NCBI RefSeq assembly: GCF_040947875.1
Contig: NZ_JBFRXN010000001.1
Coordinates: 558,001-622,000, forward strand
Length of the DNA: 64,000 bases
Direction of reading: 5' to 3'
From: Pseudomonas sp. MYb118
Lineage (GTDB): Bacteria > Pseudomonadota > Gammaproteobacteria > Pseudomonadales > Pseudomonadaceae
This document shows positions 1 through 8,793 of this stretch, piece after piece. The position numbers and the translations under genes were made by a program. Every line of letters begins with the position of its first letter. Position 1 is the first letter of the stretch. The notes beneath the pieces are model-generated. The model made no database searches. It was not told where the DNA came from and saw nothing but the letters and a program-made list of their open reading frames with translations.

Positions 1-1
1 C

Positions 2-619
2 CTGCCCGGGGTCGGTTGGGACGTGGTGCCCACCGATTGCCTGGCGGTGCATGTCGCCCGGCGTGTGCAGGGTCCGCAGTCGTTGAAGGTGGCCCTGCAG
101 GTTGCAGGCTCCATGTCTCGGGGATCGGCCCTGAGTGTCAGCGAGATCATCGGCGCGGGGCTGCTGGCGCGAGTGGGTGGAGCGCTGGTGGCAACGCCCG
201 ATGCGCAACCCCGGCATTTTGATTTTGGCGAGGGCCCGGTCTTGTGTGCGCCGCTGTCTTTCGGTGACCTGGTCACGGGTTGGCACTCCACTGGCATCCC
301 TGACATCGCCATGTTCGTGCACATTACCGGGGAGGCCTTTCCCGAGGGGGATTTAGCGCAATTGCCCGAGGGGCCGAGCGCTGAGCAACGTGCGGCGCAT
401 CGCGCCAGGGCGGTGGCCGAAGTCACTGGGGCGGATGGCCGCGTGGCGCGTTCACTGATCGAGACCGTCAACGGCTACACCTATACGCCGTTGGCGGCGG
501 TGCAAGCTGCGCGTCGGGTGTTGGGTGGCGAGCGTCGTCCCGGCTTTGCAACGCCGGCCCAGCTGTTCGGCAGCGGGTTCGCCGAGAGTATCGCCGGATC
601 GAGCATCACCGATTTCTGA
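2..619 (+). CDS. Saccharopine dehydrogenase-like NAD(P) oxidoreductase, C-terminal part
   Basis: This is the 3' end of a gene that begins before the window; the frame is open from base 2. The visible part starts in the family-typical stretch around GWDVVPTDCLA and then carries the C-terminal domain of saccharopine-dehydrogenase-like proteins (trans-acting enoyl reductase type), ending in SITDF. The N-terminal Rossmann domain with the nucleotide-binding glycines is outside the window. The family is a broad set of reductases, many with no known substrate, so the substrate cannot be stated. No other domain or membrane segment is visible. Confidence 0.75.
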   Translation: MPGVGWDVVPTDCLAVHVARRVQGPQSLKVALQVAGSMSRGSALSVSEIIGAGLLARVGGALVATPDAQPRHFDFGEGPVLCAPLSFGDLVTGWHSTGIPDIAMFVHITGEAFPEGDLAQLPEGPSAEQRAAHRARAVAEVTGADGRVARSLIETVNGYTYTPLAAVQAARRVLGGERRPGFATPAQLFGSGFAESIAGSSITDF

Positions 620-675
620 TGTGACGGGTCAACCGACGGGCCACACACCTTGTGGGCCCGTCAGGGCGTTGGCGC

Positions 676-1089
676 TTATTTCGACAGGATCAGCAACGGG
701 GTGTTTTTCTTCACCACGTAGGTCGCCAGTTCCGACGCTGTGGTCGAGCCCACGTTTTTCGCCGTGTGCGCGACACCTTCGGGAATGAACAGCGAGTCGC
801 CGGCTTTCAGCGTCACCGGTGGCTGGCCTTCGAGCTGGTATTCGAACGTGCCGCTCTCGACGTGGGCGATCTCCACGCCAGGGTGGGAATGCTTCGGCGC
901 AGCCACGCCGGCATCGAAGTCCACGCGCACCTGGATCACCTCGCGGTCGGCGGCCCCCAGATCGGCGCGCAGCAGGTCGGTGCGGTGCAGGCCGCTTTGC
1001 CAGCTTTTGGTTTCTTCGGCATGGGCGATGCCAGCGAGGGCGCCGAGTGCGACGACGGTAGCGAGGGCAGCAGTCTTGAATCGAGACAT
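676..1089 (-). CDS. Exported small cupin-domain protein
   Basis: A 137-residue protein with a Sec signal peptide (MSRFKTA, hydrophobic core, likely cleavage after AHA at residue 24). A single cupin barrel follows. Both cupin motifs are visible: HSHPG...E...G near residues 66-80 and GDSLFIPEGVAH near 97-108, giving the usual His/Glu metal ligands. It probably acts in the periplasm; the ligand is unknown. It converges with the upstream gene, with only 56 bases between them. The Met start is the only one that includes the whole signal peptide. Confidence 0.82.
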   Translation of the reverse strand: MSRFKTAALATVVALGALAGIAHAEETKSWQSGLHRTDLLRADLGAADREVIQVRVDFDAGVAAPKHSHPGVEIAHVESGTFEYQLEGQPPVTLKAGDSLFIPEGVAHTAKNVGSTTASELATYVVKKNTPLLILSK

Positions 1090-1268
1090 TGTTGTTCTCC
1101 GGTAAGGGCACGGCGAAGCGAGGAGTGCAGCGCCTGTGCGGTGAACTCATTAGGCGGGCGGGGTGTGTCGGCGGCGTGTCGAGCGGTGGGGTGTTTTGTA
1201 TCCTGAGGTAGCCATTGGCGGGGTGGATACGTGGTGGTACAGACCGAACGCCTGCGGCGCCTGAACCT

Positions 1269-2014
1269 CCATCGCGAGCAGGCTCGCTCCCACAGGTTTT
1301 TGTGTCGATCACATGTATTGCGGCTGGCCCAGCCCACTGTGGGAGCGAGCCTTGCTCGCGATGGTCGTGAACGATGACGCTGGCTGCCTGATGCCCTGCG
1401 GTGTCTGGGCCACCATCGCGAGCAAGCTCGCTCCTACAGGTTTTTGTGTCGACCACAAATCCTGCGGCTTACCCGGCCCCCTGTAGGAGCGAGCCTTGCT
1501 CGCGATGGTCGTGAACGATGATGCTGGCTGTCTGATGCCCCGCGGTGTCTGGGCCACCATCGCGAGCAAGCTCGCTCCTACAGGGTTTTGTGTCGATCAC
1601 ACATCTTGCGGCTGGCCCGGCCCACTGTGGGAGCGGGCTTGCTCGCGATGGTCGTGAACGATGATGCGGGCTGCCTGATGCCCCGCGGTGTCTGGGCCTC
1701 CATCGCGAGCATGCTCGCTCCTACAGGGTTTTGTGTCGACCACACATCTTGCGGCTGGCCCGGCCCCCTGTGGGAGCGAGCCTTGCTCGCGATGGTCGTG
1801 AACGATGACGCTGGCTGCCTGATGCCCTGCGGTGTCTGGGCCTCCATCGCGAGCATGCTCGCTCCTACAGGGTTTTGTGTCGGTCACACATTTTGCGGCT
1901 GGCCTGGCCCACTGTGGGAGCGAGCCTTGCTCGCGATGGTCGTGAACGATGATGAGGGCTGCCTGACGCCCTGCGGTGTCTGGGCCACCATCGCGAGCAA
2001 GCTCGCTCCTACAG
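1269..2014. repeat. Tandem REPIN array, five ~144-bp units plus a partial one
   Basis: Facing Pseudomonas REP palindromes (CTGTGGGAGCGAGCC...CTCGCGATGG, then CCATCGCGAGCAAGCTCGCTCCTACAGG) repeat in tandem. The left arms start at about 1337, 1481, 1625, 1768 and 1912, a period of 143-144 bases that includes the REPIN and a conserved spacer (TTTTGTGTCGA..CACA...GCGGCTGGCCC). A half unit (right arm and spacer) precedes the first copy. The array fills most of the gap between the cupin gene and the betaine transporter. No credible gene is present; open frames crossing it are by-products of the repeat. Confidence 0.93.
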
Positions 2015-2112
2015 GGTGGGACGAGGTGATCGGTAGGTTCACCGTCGACTAAGCTAATTCCAAAATATTATTTATTTCAATTTTTTAAGATCGTTTAGCT
2101 TTATGCCCATGC

Positions 2113-2147
2113 AGAGCGCCTCGCTGCCCAGCCAGGCGCTTTTTTTT
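2113..2147 (+). terminator. Intrinsic terminator or attenuator in the betaine-importer leader
   Basis: AGCGCCT (2115-2121) and AGGCGCT (2134-2140) form a perfect stem, extendable by one A-T and one G-T pair, with a 12-nt loop, followed by eight T residues (2140-2147). This is a classic rho-independent terminator shape. It lies between an AT-rich promoter-like stretch (2050-2100) and the GTG start at 2175. It could therefore stop read-through from upstream or attenuate the importer operon. No matching anti-terminator was worked out. Confidence 0.7.
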
Positions 2148-2174
2148 GCGTCAGATTATGTGCAGGGAGCGGCC

Positions 2175-4249
2175 GTGTCAGTTATTCAAACCCCGTTGGC
2201 GACAGGCCTTGAGCCTGCGCAAAGGTCCATTGTCCCAGCTGATGTGGTGCTTGAGTTGCGGGCCGTCACCAAGGCTTATCCGCGCAGCAAGGGCGCGGCG
2301 ACCCTGCCGGCGGTCAGCGATGTCAGCCTCGAGGTGCGCCGTGGTGAAGTGTTGTGCCTGATGGGCACTTCGGGCAGCGGCAAGTCGACCCTGCTGCGCC
2401 ATATCAATCGCCTGATCGAGCCGACCCAGGGTGAAGTGCTGATCGAAGGCCAGGCCATCAGCGGCTTGAGCAGCAGCGCGTTGCGCACGCTCAGGTCGCG
2501 GCGTATCGGTATGGTGTTCCAGCATTTCGGCCTGTTGCCCCATCGCACGGTGCTGGAGAACGTCGCCTTGCCGCTGGAGCTGTGCGGCGAGCCCGAGGCT
2601 ATCCGGCTGGCGGCCGCCGCCGTGCAGCTCAAGGCCGTGGGCCTGGCAGGCTGGGGCGAACATTATCCCCATGAGCTGTCGGGCGGCATGCAGCAACGTG
2701 TCGGTCTGGCCCGGGCGTTGGTGACCGAGCCGGACTTCCTGCTGATGGACGAGCCGTTCAGCGCCCTGGACCCGACGATCCGCCGCGACCTGCAAACGCA
2801 TTTCCTCGATCTGGTGCGCGAGCGCGGGATCACCACCTTGCTGGTCACCCACGACCCCGCCGAAGCCATTCGCCTGGCCGACCGCATCGCCGTGCTGCGG
2901 CGCGGCCGACTGGTGCAACTGGGCACGCCGCAACAATTGCTCGAACAACCCGCCGACGCCGAAGTGGCGGACTTTTTCCGCGACTGCCAGCCCGCCCCAA
3001 TCGCAACAGTGGCTGTGAGCAACACGGCCATTGAAAGCACTCAACCAGAACTGCGCGAGCAGCCGACCCTTGCCGGTTTGCCCTGGTGGCAAGCGCTGTT
3101 GCTCGGGCCGGCGGCGCTGGCCGCTCGGGGCAAAGGCGCCTCGTTCTGGGCCACCTTCGCCGCTGAACTCGGCGCCCTGGCCGCGCTGGGGCAGGGCGTT
3201 GCCAGCGCCTCGGCGTGGCCGGTGATCGTCGCGCTGCTGGTGCTGGCCACCAGCCGTTTCACCGCGATCACCCTGAGCCGGCATGCCCTGCGCGCCAAGG
3301 CCTCAGGCTGGCTGCTGCCGTTGGCGGTGGTGCTGGCGTCCCAGGCGCTGGTGGTGTGGCGGGTGATCACCCCGGAAACCAGCCATGCGCTGCTGCAATT
3401 CCCGATCAATCGCCAGGCCATGCTGCTGACCGCGCAAAGCATCGACGATTTTATCGGCTGGTCGCAGATCACCTTCGAAGGCGCCTTTGTCGGCGTGATC
3501 GTCGCTGTGCGCACGGTGATCGAAGGCGTGGAAAACATCCTCGGCTGGCTGCCCTGGCCGGTCTCGGCGCTGGCCCTGGTGTTCCTCGCCTGGCGCTCGG
3601 CGGGTTGGGGCCTGGCGCTGACCAGTGCGGCGGCGTTGGCGTACATCGGCCTGTTCGGCTTCTGGGAGCACACCATCGCCACGCTGGCGCTGGTGGGGGC
3701 CTCGGTGCTGATCGCCCTGGTGATCGGCGTGCCCACCGGCATCGTACTGGCCAAGCGACCACTGGTGCGTCGGCTGTTCACGCCGTTGCTGGACGTCATG
3801 CAGACCCTGCCGACCTTCGTCTACCTGATTCCCGCCGTGGCGTTCTTCTCGGTGGGCAAGACCCCGGCGGTGATCGCCACGGTGATCTTCGCCCTGGCGC
3901 CGATGATCCGCCTGACCTCCTGGGCATCCAGGAGGTGCCCAAGGACGCGGTCGAAGCCGCCGTCGCCCACGGTGCCAGCCCCTGGCAGACGCTGATCAAG
4001 GTGCAACTGCCACTGGCGCGCCGTTCGCTGCTCTTGGGCATCAACCAGACCATCGTCATGAGCCTGTCGATGGTGGTGGTCGCCGCGCTGATCGGTGCCG
4101 GCGGCCTGGGCTACGACGTGATGACCGCGCTGCGCAACATCAAGGGCGGCGAGGGCGTGCTGGCCGGCATCGCGATTGTCGTGTGTGCGCTGATCCCCGA
4201 CCGAATCATTCAATCGAGCTTGCGCAAGCAAGGCCACCTCTACCAGTGA
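2175..4249 (+). pseudogene. Betaine-type ABC importer, fused ATPase-permease, frameshifted
   Basis: One gene encodes an ABC ATPase followed by an OpuAB/ProW-type permease. The ATPase has Walker A GTSGSGKST, signature LSGGMQQR and Walker B LLMDEPFSALD. The permease has several membrane segments and an EAA-like loop. At 3918-3920 one base is missing: the frame runs into WASRR and stops at 3995, while the next frame continues the permease (LGIQEVPKDAVEAA...) to 4249. Restoring one C would give about 691 residues. GTG 2175 is preferred because AGGGAG lies 8 nt upstream; ATG 2103 would sit in front of the terminator hairpin. The next two genes follow closely, so this was or is an operon. Sequencing error cannot be excluded. 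Confidence 0.8.
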
Positions 4250-4263
4250 AAGTGAGACTTATC

Positions 4264-5304
4264 GTGAAGACACCTCTATTGCGCACCCTCGGCACCGCGG
4301 CCTTGCTGGCATCCCTGATCGCTCCTGCGATGGCCAAGGACAAGATCGTCATTGGCGAACAGAACTGGACCGGCGCCATCGCCATCCAGCACATCCTCGG
4401 CGAGGTGCTGGAAACTCGCCTGGGCGCTGACGTTTCCTACCTGGCCGGCGACGTCCCGGTGTTGTTCAGTGCGGCGTCCAAGGGCGACGGCTCGGTGGAT
4501 GTGCTGACCGACATCTGGCTGCCTAACCAATCTGCCGCCTGGGCCAAGTACGTCACCGGCGGCACCCAATCGCTGGTGCCGAACAAGCAGCCCTACGTCG
4601 GTGAGCAGGGCTTCTACATTCCCGGCTATTTGCAGGACAAGTACGGGATCAAGTCGGTGTACGACCTGAAGAAACCGGAAGTGGCCAAGCTCTTCGAACC
4701 GCTGGGCGGCGGCAAGGCGCAGTTGCTGGTGGGGCCGGCAGGTTGGGAGTCGACCTACATCGGCGAGATCAAGGCCAAGGATTACCAGTTCGCCGATAAA
4801 TTCGAGTCGATCTCCACCGAGGCCTCGGTGACCTATTCCAAACTGGCCGCCGCTTACAAGGCCGGTCGTGGCGTGGTGTTCTATGCCTACACCCCGGACT
4901 GGATTTTCTCCGCCTTCGACCTGCGTCGCCTGGAAGAGCCGGCCTTCGACGGTTATGCCCAGGACAACAAGAAAGGCGACCCGCTGTACAAGGCTGACGG
5001 TTGCTGGAAATTCATCAGCCCGACGGTCGACCCGGATTGGCTGAACAAGAGCCAGATCACCTGCGCGTTCCCCGATGCCAAGGTCTACGTGCTGTCCTCG
5101 GTCGCCCTGCAGAAGCGTGCGCCAAAGATCGCCGAATTCCTGCAAAACGTCGCCATCCAGCCGTCGCAGCTCAATGACCTGATCCTCAAGATCGAGAAGG
5201 AAAAGCAACCGGCCGATGTCGCCGCCAAGGCCTGGGTCAAGGCCAACCCGGCCATCGTCGATCAGTGGCTGGCGGGTCCGGCGCAGACCGCGAGTGCCCA
5301 CTGA
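4264..5304 (+). CDS. Betaine-type ABC importer, periplasmic binding protein (OpuAC/ProX-like)
   Basis: About 346 residues, starting with a Sec signal peptide (MKTPLLRTLGTAALLASL..APAMA). The mature part begins KDKIVIGEQNWTGA and matches the OpuAC/ProX substrate-binding fold for quaternary or sulfonium compounds. It would deliver substrate to the fused ATPase-permease encoded just upstream. The GTG at 4264 has GTGAG 7 nt upstream; GTG codons at 4246 and 4252 are alternatives, and 4246 would overlap the permease stop. The following methyltransferase overlaps the stop by one base, so the genes are probably translationally coupled. The substrate is not identifiable from sequence. Confidence 0.85.
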   Translation: MKTPLLRTLGTAALLASLIAPAMAKDKIVIGEQNWTGAIAIQHILGEVLETRLGADVSYLAGDVPVLFSAASKGDGSVDVLTDIWLPNQSAAWAKYVTGGTQSLVPNKQPYVGEQGFYIPGYLQDKYGIKSVYDLKKPEVAKLFEPLGGGKAQLLVGPAGWESTYIGEIKAKDYQFADKFESISTEASVTYSKLAAAYKAGRGVVFYAYTPDWIFSAFDLRRLEEPAFDGYAQDNKKGDPLYKADGCWKFISPTVDPDWLNKSQITCAFPDAKVYVLSSVALQKRAPKIAEFLQNVAIQPSQLNDLILKIEKEKQPADVAAKAWVKANPAIVDQWLAGPAQTASAH

Positions 5305-6206
5305 TGAGCGTACGTTTGCTCGATGGCGGTATGGGCCGCGAGTTGCAGCGCATCGGCGCGCCGTTCCGTCAGCCGGAATGGTCGGCGCTGGCGCTGATCG
5401 AAGCGCCGGAATTCGTCTTGCAGGCGCACCGTGCGTTCATCGCCGCCGGTGCCCGGATCATCACCACCAACAGCTACGCGGTGGTGCCGTTTCACCTCGG
5501 CGAGCAGCGTTTCGCCGAACAGGGCCTGGCCCTGGCCGAACGCGCGGGAAACCTGGCGCGCCAGGCGGCCAGCGAGCACCACGAACCGGTCACCGTGGCC
5601 GGTTCGCTGCCGCCGGCCCTGGGCTCCTACCGGCCAGACCTGTTCGATCATGCGCGCAGCGTTGCCATTCACCGCCAGTTGATCGAGGGCCTGCGCGATC
5701 AGGTCGATGTCTGGCTGGCGGAAACGCAAAGCTCCATCGCCGAAGTACGAGCGGTGGCCGAAGCCCTGGGCACGCAGCCCAAGCCCTTGTGGGTGTCCTA
5801 CACGCTGCTGGATGAAGTGGACGGCGCGCCGCGCTTGCGCTCCGGCGAATCGGTGGCGCAGGCGGTGCAAGTGGCGGCCGGGTTGGGTGCCTCAGCGGTG
5901 TTGTTCAACTGCAGTCAGCCGGAGGTGATGGCCGCGGCGCTGGCTGAGGCTCGGTCGGTTATCCAGAGCCTCGGGCAGGCGATTGAACTGGGCGTTTATG
6001 CCAATGCGTTTCCACCGGTCAGTGCCGAGGCTGAGGCCAACAGCACGCTGCTGGAGATTCGCGCGGATCTGACGCCGCAGGCGTATTTGTACTGGTCCAA
6101 AGCCTGGGTGGCGGCGGGCGCGAGTATCGTTGGCGGGTGCTGCGGGATTGGGCCGGAGCATATTGAGCGGTTGCATGGGCATCTGGTGCATCAACCAGCA
6201 TCTTGA
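5304..6206 (+). CDS. Homocysteine S-methyltransferase family enzyme
   Basis: A 300-residue zinc-dependent methyltransferase of the MmuM/BHMT class. The zinc cysteines are visible in FNCSQPEV and in GGCCGIGPEHI near the C-terminus, and LLDGGMGRELQ matches the family N-terminus. Family members move a methyl group from a sulfonium or betaine donor (for example S-methylmethionine) to homocysteine, giving methionine. Start ATG 5304 shares its A with the stop of the binding-protein gene. Placement behind a betaine-type importer suggests that the imported compound is the methyl donor; this is inference. Confidence 0.87.
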   Translation: MSVRLLDGGMGRELQRIGAPFRQPEWSALALIEAPEFVLQAHRAFIAAGARIITTNSYAVVPFHLGEQRFAEQGLALAERAGNLARQAASEHHEPVTVAGSLPPALGSYRPDLFDHARSVAIHRQLIEGLRDQVDVWLAETQSSIAEVRAVAEALGTQPKPLWVSYTLLDEVDGAPRLRSGESVAQAVQVAAGLGASAVLFNCSQPEVMAAALAEARSVIQSLGQAIELGVYANAFPPVSAEAEANSTLLEIRADLTPQAYLYWSKAWVAAGASIVGGCCGIGPEHIERLHGHLVHQPAS

Positions 6207-6221
6207 GTGTTTGTGCGGGCC

Positions 6222-6299
6222 TCATCGCGAGCAGGCTCGCTCCCACATTGGATCTGTGTGGTTCACTTATCCCCTGTGGGAGCGAGCCTGCTCGCGATA
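6222..6299. repeat. REP pair
   Basis: Two Pseudomonas REP palindromes in back-to-back orientation: TCATCGCGAGCAGGCTCGCTCCCACA from 6222, then CTGTGGGAGCGAGCCTGCTCGCGATA ending near 6299. They lie just after the methyltransferase stop and before the ybdK-like gene. Confidence 0.9.
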
Positions 6300-6395
6300 G
6301 CGATCGCACAAACACTACACACCTCATCATTTCCCCTGAACCTCCCACCCCCAAAAACGCTCCATACCCAAACACCCCAGTGTCTGGCCACCGCC

Positions 6396-7574
6396 ATGAA
6401 CGAACCCCTCAAGTTCGGCATCGAAGAAGAATATTTCATCACCGACCTGGCCACCCGCCAGATGCCCGGACAGATCCCCCGGGCGGCGATTGACCGGTGC
6501 CAGGCCGCTCTGGGCCAACACTTCGCCTTCGAAATGTTCCAGGCCCAGATCGAAGTGGCCTCACCAATATTCACCCACCTCGCACAGGCCACCGATTACC
6601 TGGCCAACGCTCGCGGCGCCCTGCAGCATGCCTTGCGCGGCTTTGAATTGGGCCTGGTCTGCGCGGGTAGCCACCCCCTGGCAGACTGGCGCGACCAGCA
6701 CGCCACTGACCAGCCACACTTTCGGCACCTGTTCGACGATTACCAATACGTGGCCCAACGCAGCGTGGTCTCGGGGCTGCACGTGCACGTGGAAGTCCCG
6801 GCCGGGCTGGATCGCATCCGGGTGATGAACGAGGTGTTGCCCTGGACGCCTTTGCTGCTGGCGCTGAGCTGTTCTTCGCCATTCTGGCAGGGGGCCGACA
6901 GCGGCTTTGCCAGTTACCGGCAGACTGCCTGTGATGAGTGGCCGCGCATGGGCGTGCCGGAACTGCTGGCCGATCAGCAGGCGTACGAGGCGTACGTCGC
7001 GTTTCTCATCGCCAGGGGCGCCATGAGGAAAGCCAGCGGCTGCTGGTGGGGCGTGCGCCCGTCGGCCAGCTATCCGACGCTGGAGTTGCGAATGACCGAC
7101 GCCTGTCCGCGGCTCGATGATGCCCTGAGCCTGGCGTCGTTGTTCCGCGTGATGGTCGCCCACGCCATCGCACAGCCTCATCCGGGCGCGGGTTACTCGG
7201 AACAATCAAGATGGACAGTGATGGAGAATCGTTGGCGAGCGAAAAGATCAGGCATCAACGCCGCGTTCCTGATGGAAGGCCATGAGCAACCATTGTCCGT
7301 AGAGCAATGGCTGCGCATGGCCGAGCAAACGCTGGGCGCGACAGCCGGCGCATTGGGTGCGGAAGGGGTGTTCAGCGCCCTGCGGCACGTCATTCGCGAA
7401 GGCACCAGCGCAGGACGGCAACGGGTGGTCTATCAAGCCTCCATCAGCAGCGGTCGCCAGCCCCGCCAGGCACTCTCGCAAGTGGTCGATCATCTGCTGA
7501 TGGAAACCGCGCAAGGGCCGCTTTCAGGTCGAGGGCAGCAGCACCTTGAAGGTCGTGCCGTGATCGAGCGTTGA
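6396..7574 (+). CDS. ybdK: YbdK-type carboxylate-amine ligase (glutamate-cysteine ligase family 2)
   Basis: A 392-residue member of the GCS2 family; FGIEEEYFITD at the N-terminus is the family hallmark of the ATP/Mg-binding acidic loop. E. coli YbdK has weak glutamate-cysteine ligase activity in vitro; the true role in Pseudomonas is unclear. ATG 6396 is chosen because homology begins immediately after it; upstream in-frame codons run back into the REP pair. The last 51 bases overlap the 3' end of the convergent histidine-kinase gene, so the final ~16 residues are antisense to that gene. Confidence 0.85.
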   Translation: MNEPLKFGIEEEYFITDLATRQMPGQIPRAAIDRCQAALGQHFAFEMFQAQIEVASPIFTHLAQATDYLANARGALQHALRGFELGLVCAGSHPLADWRDQHATDQPHFRHLFDDYQYVAQRSVVSGLHVHVEVPAGLDRIRVMNEVLPWTPLLLALSCSSPFWQGADSGFASYRQTACDEWPRMGVPELLADQQAYEAYVAFLIARGAMRKASGCWWGVRPSASYPTLELRMTDACPRLDDALSLASLFRVMVAHAIAQPHPGAGYSEQSRWTVMENRWRAKRSGINAAFLMEGHEQPLSVEQWLRMAEQTLGATAGALGAEGVFSALRHVIREGTSAGRQRVVYQASISSGRQPRQALSQVVDHLLMETAQGPLSGRGQQHLEGRAVIER

Positions 7575-8648
7575 TTGCACCTCGATGTTGCCGCCGTGAC
7601 CCTCGACAATTTGCGCGGCGATGAACAACCCCAGCCCGAGCCCGGCCGAAGAGCCCTTTTCACCACTGGCATAGCTGGAATATCGGCCTTCGGGGTTGAA
7701 CAGGTAGGGCATGATATTGGCGGGAATCAGTTCGCCGCTGTTCTGCACGCTGAACACCGTCTGGCCGTCGTCGCGCTCGAGCGTCACGTGGATCGCCTGC
7801 TGCGCATCGCCATGGCGAATGGCATTGGCAATCAGGTTGGTAAATACCTGCTCCATGCGCAACGGGTCGAATTGACCGCTGACCGGCTCACCCGCATGCC
7901 ACACGATCTGCACCTCGGGGAATCCGGTGCGCAGTTCCTCGATGACCGAGGTGCAAAGGCTGTTCAACTCACAGGGCTCCAGGTTTACCGGCAGCCCCGT
8001 GCCCAGATTGACCCGTGCCAGGTCGAGCAGGTCATTGACCATCAAATCGGCGCGCCGCACGCTGGTGCTGATCTGCGTTGCGAGCCTGCGTTCGCGATCC
8101 GACAGGTGGGCGCTTTCACGCAACAGGTCGCTGGCCATCATCACTGCGCCAAGGGGGGAGCGCAGGTCATGCCCCAGGACGCCCAGGACGGTCTTGCGTG
8201 TCGCCTCGACCGCCTCGCCGTAGGTCTTGATCGACTCGACAAGGGCCTGATCGACGCCTTCATTGAAGCGGATCATGTCATCGACCCGATAAGTGTCATC
8301 GAGCGGGTTCTGTGCCAGCCAGAGCCGGAGCACGCTGGAGCGCAGCGCGCGGTACTCCGACACCATCTGATCCATGGAGAAGCCGGCGACAAGGCGTGTC
8401 CGGGCGTGGGTGTCGGCGGGCGAGTCGCCTTCGGTCTGCGGGCCACGTCCTTCGGACTTGGCGATCTGTTGTTGCTCGGTCTGGGCGCCGCGCATATCCC
8501 GCGCCACCGTTTCCAGGATGAATTGCGCGTGGTCTCTCAAGCCTTTGGTGTCCAGCGTCGGCAAAGCGGTGTCGATCGTCCTGGCGTATTTCTCCCAGGC
8601 CGACAAAATCTGCTCCATGTGTTTGGGAATGAAGTCGTACAGTCGCAT
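7524..8648 (-). CDS. Soluble sensor histidine kinase with RsbRD-like N-terminus
   Basis: A 374-residue kinase without membrane segments. Residues 1-150 form a helical domain like the RsbR/RsbRD sensory domain. A HisKA dimerisation domain follows, with the phospho-acceptor in LGHDLRSPLGAV (His160), then a HATPase domain with an N-box (NLIANAIRHG) and G-boxes (GLGLGLFIA). No response regulator is adjacent, so it is an orphan. ATG 8648 has GGGAGG about 14 nt upstream. Further upstream codons look non-conserved. Its 3' end overlaps the ligase gene on the other strand. Confidence 0.87.
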   Translation of the reverse strand: MRLYDFIPKHMEQILSAWEKYARTIDTALPTLDTKGLRDHAQFILETVARDMRGAQTEQQQIAKSEGRGPQTEGDSPADTHARTRLVAGFSMDQMVSEYRALRSSVLRLWLAQNPLDDTYRVDDMIRFNEGVDQALVESIKTYGEAVEATRKTVLGVLGHDLRSPLGAVMMASDLLRESAHLSDRERRLATQISTSVRRADLMVNDLLDLARVNLGTGLPVNLEPCELNSLCTSVIEELRTGFPEVQIVWHAGEPVSGQFDPLRMEQVFTNLIANAIRHGDAQQAIHVTLERDDGQTVFSVQNSGELIPANIMPYLFNPEGRYSSYASGEKGSSAGLGLGLFIAAQIVEGHGGNIEVQSTLDHGTTFKVLLPST

Positions 8649-8793
8649 GGCGGTCGTTGTTGCCTCCCTGGTAACCCGTTGATGTGCGTGTGTTTTGCGT
8701 CCGACAGGCGAACGGCTGGAGCCGGCCTTGGCTCCAGAAGTCATTTTAGTTGAGGACGAGGAGAGTGTAGTGCCGTCTGGCGTCTACGCCAGC

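Noticed and set aside
1269..2014. CRISPR array
   Set aside because: The repeats are palindromic REPs with conserved, not unique, spacers, the unit is ~144 bp and no cas gene is present.
1588..2052. Open frames of 90-154 residues crossing the REPIN array
   Set aside because: They repeat the same peptide (WERALLAMVVNDD...) because they translate the repeat; no ribosome-binding site or family.
2103..2174. ATG 2103 as start of the betaine importer
   Set aside because: It has no ribosome-binding site and its first codons form the terminator hairpin. GTG 2175 has AGGGAG at good spacing.
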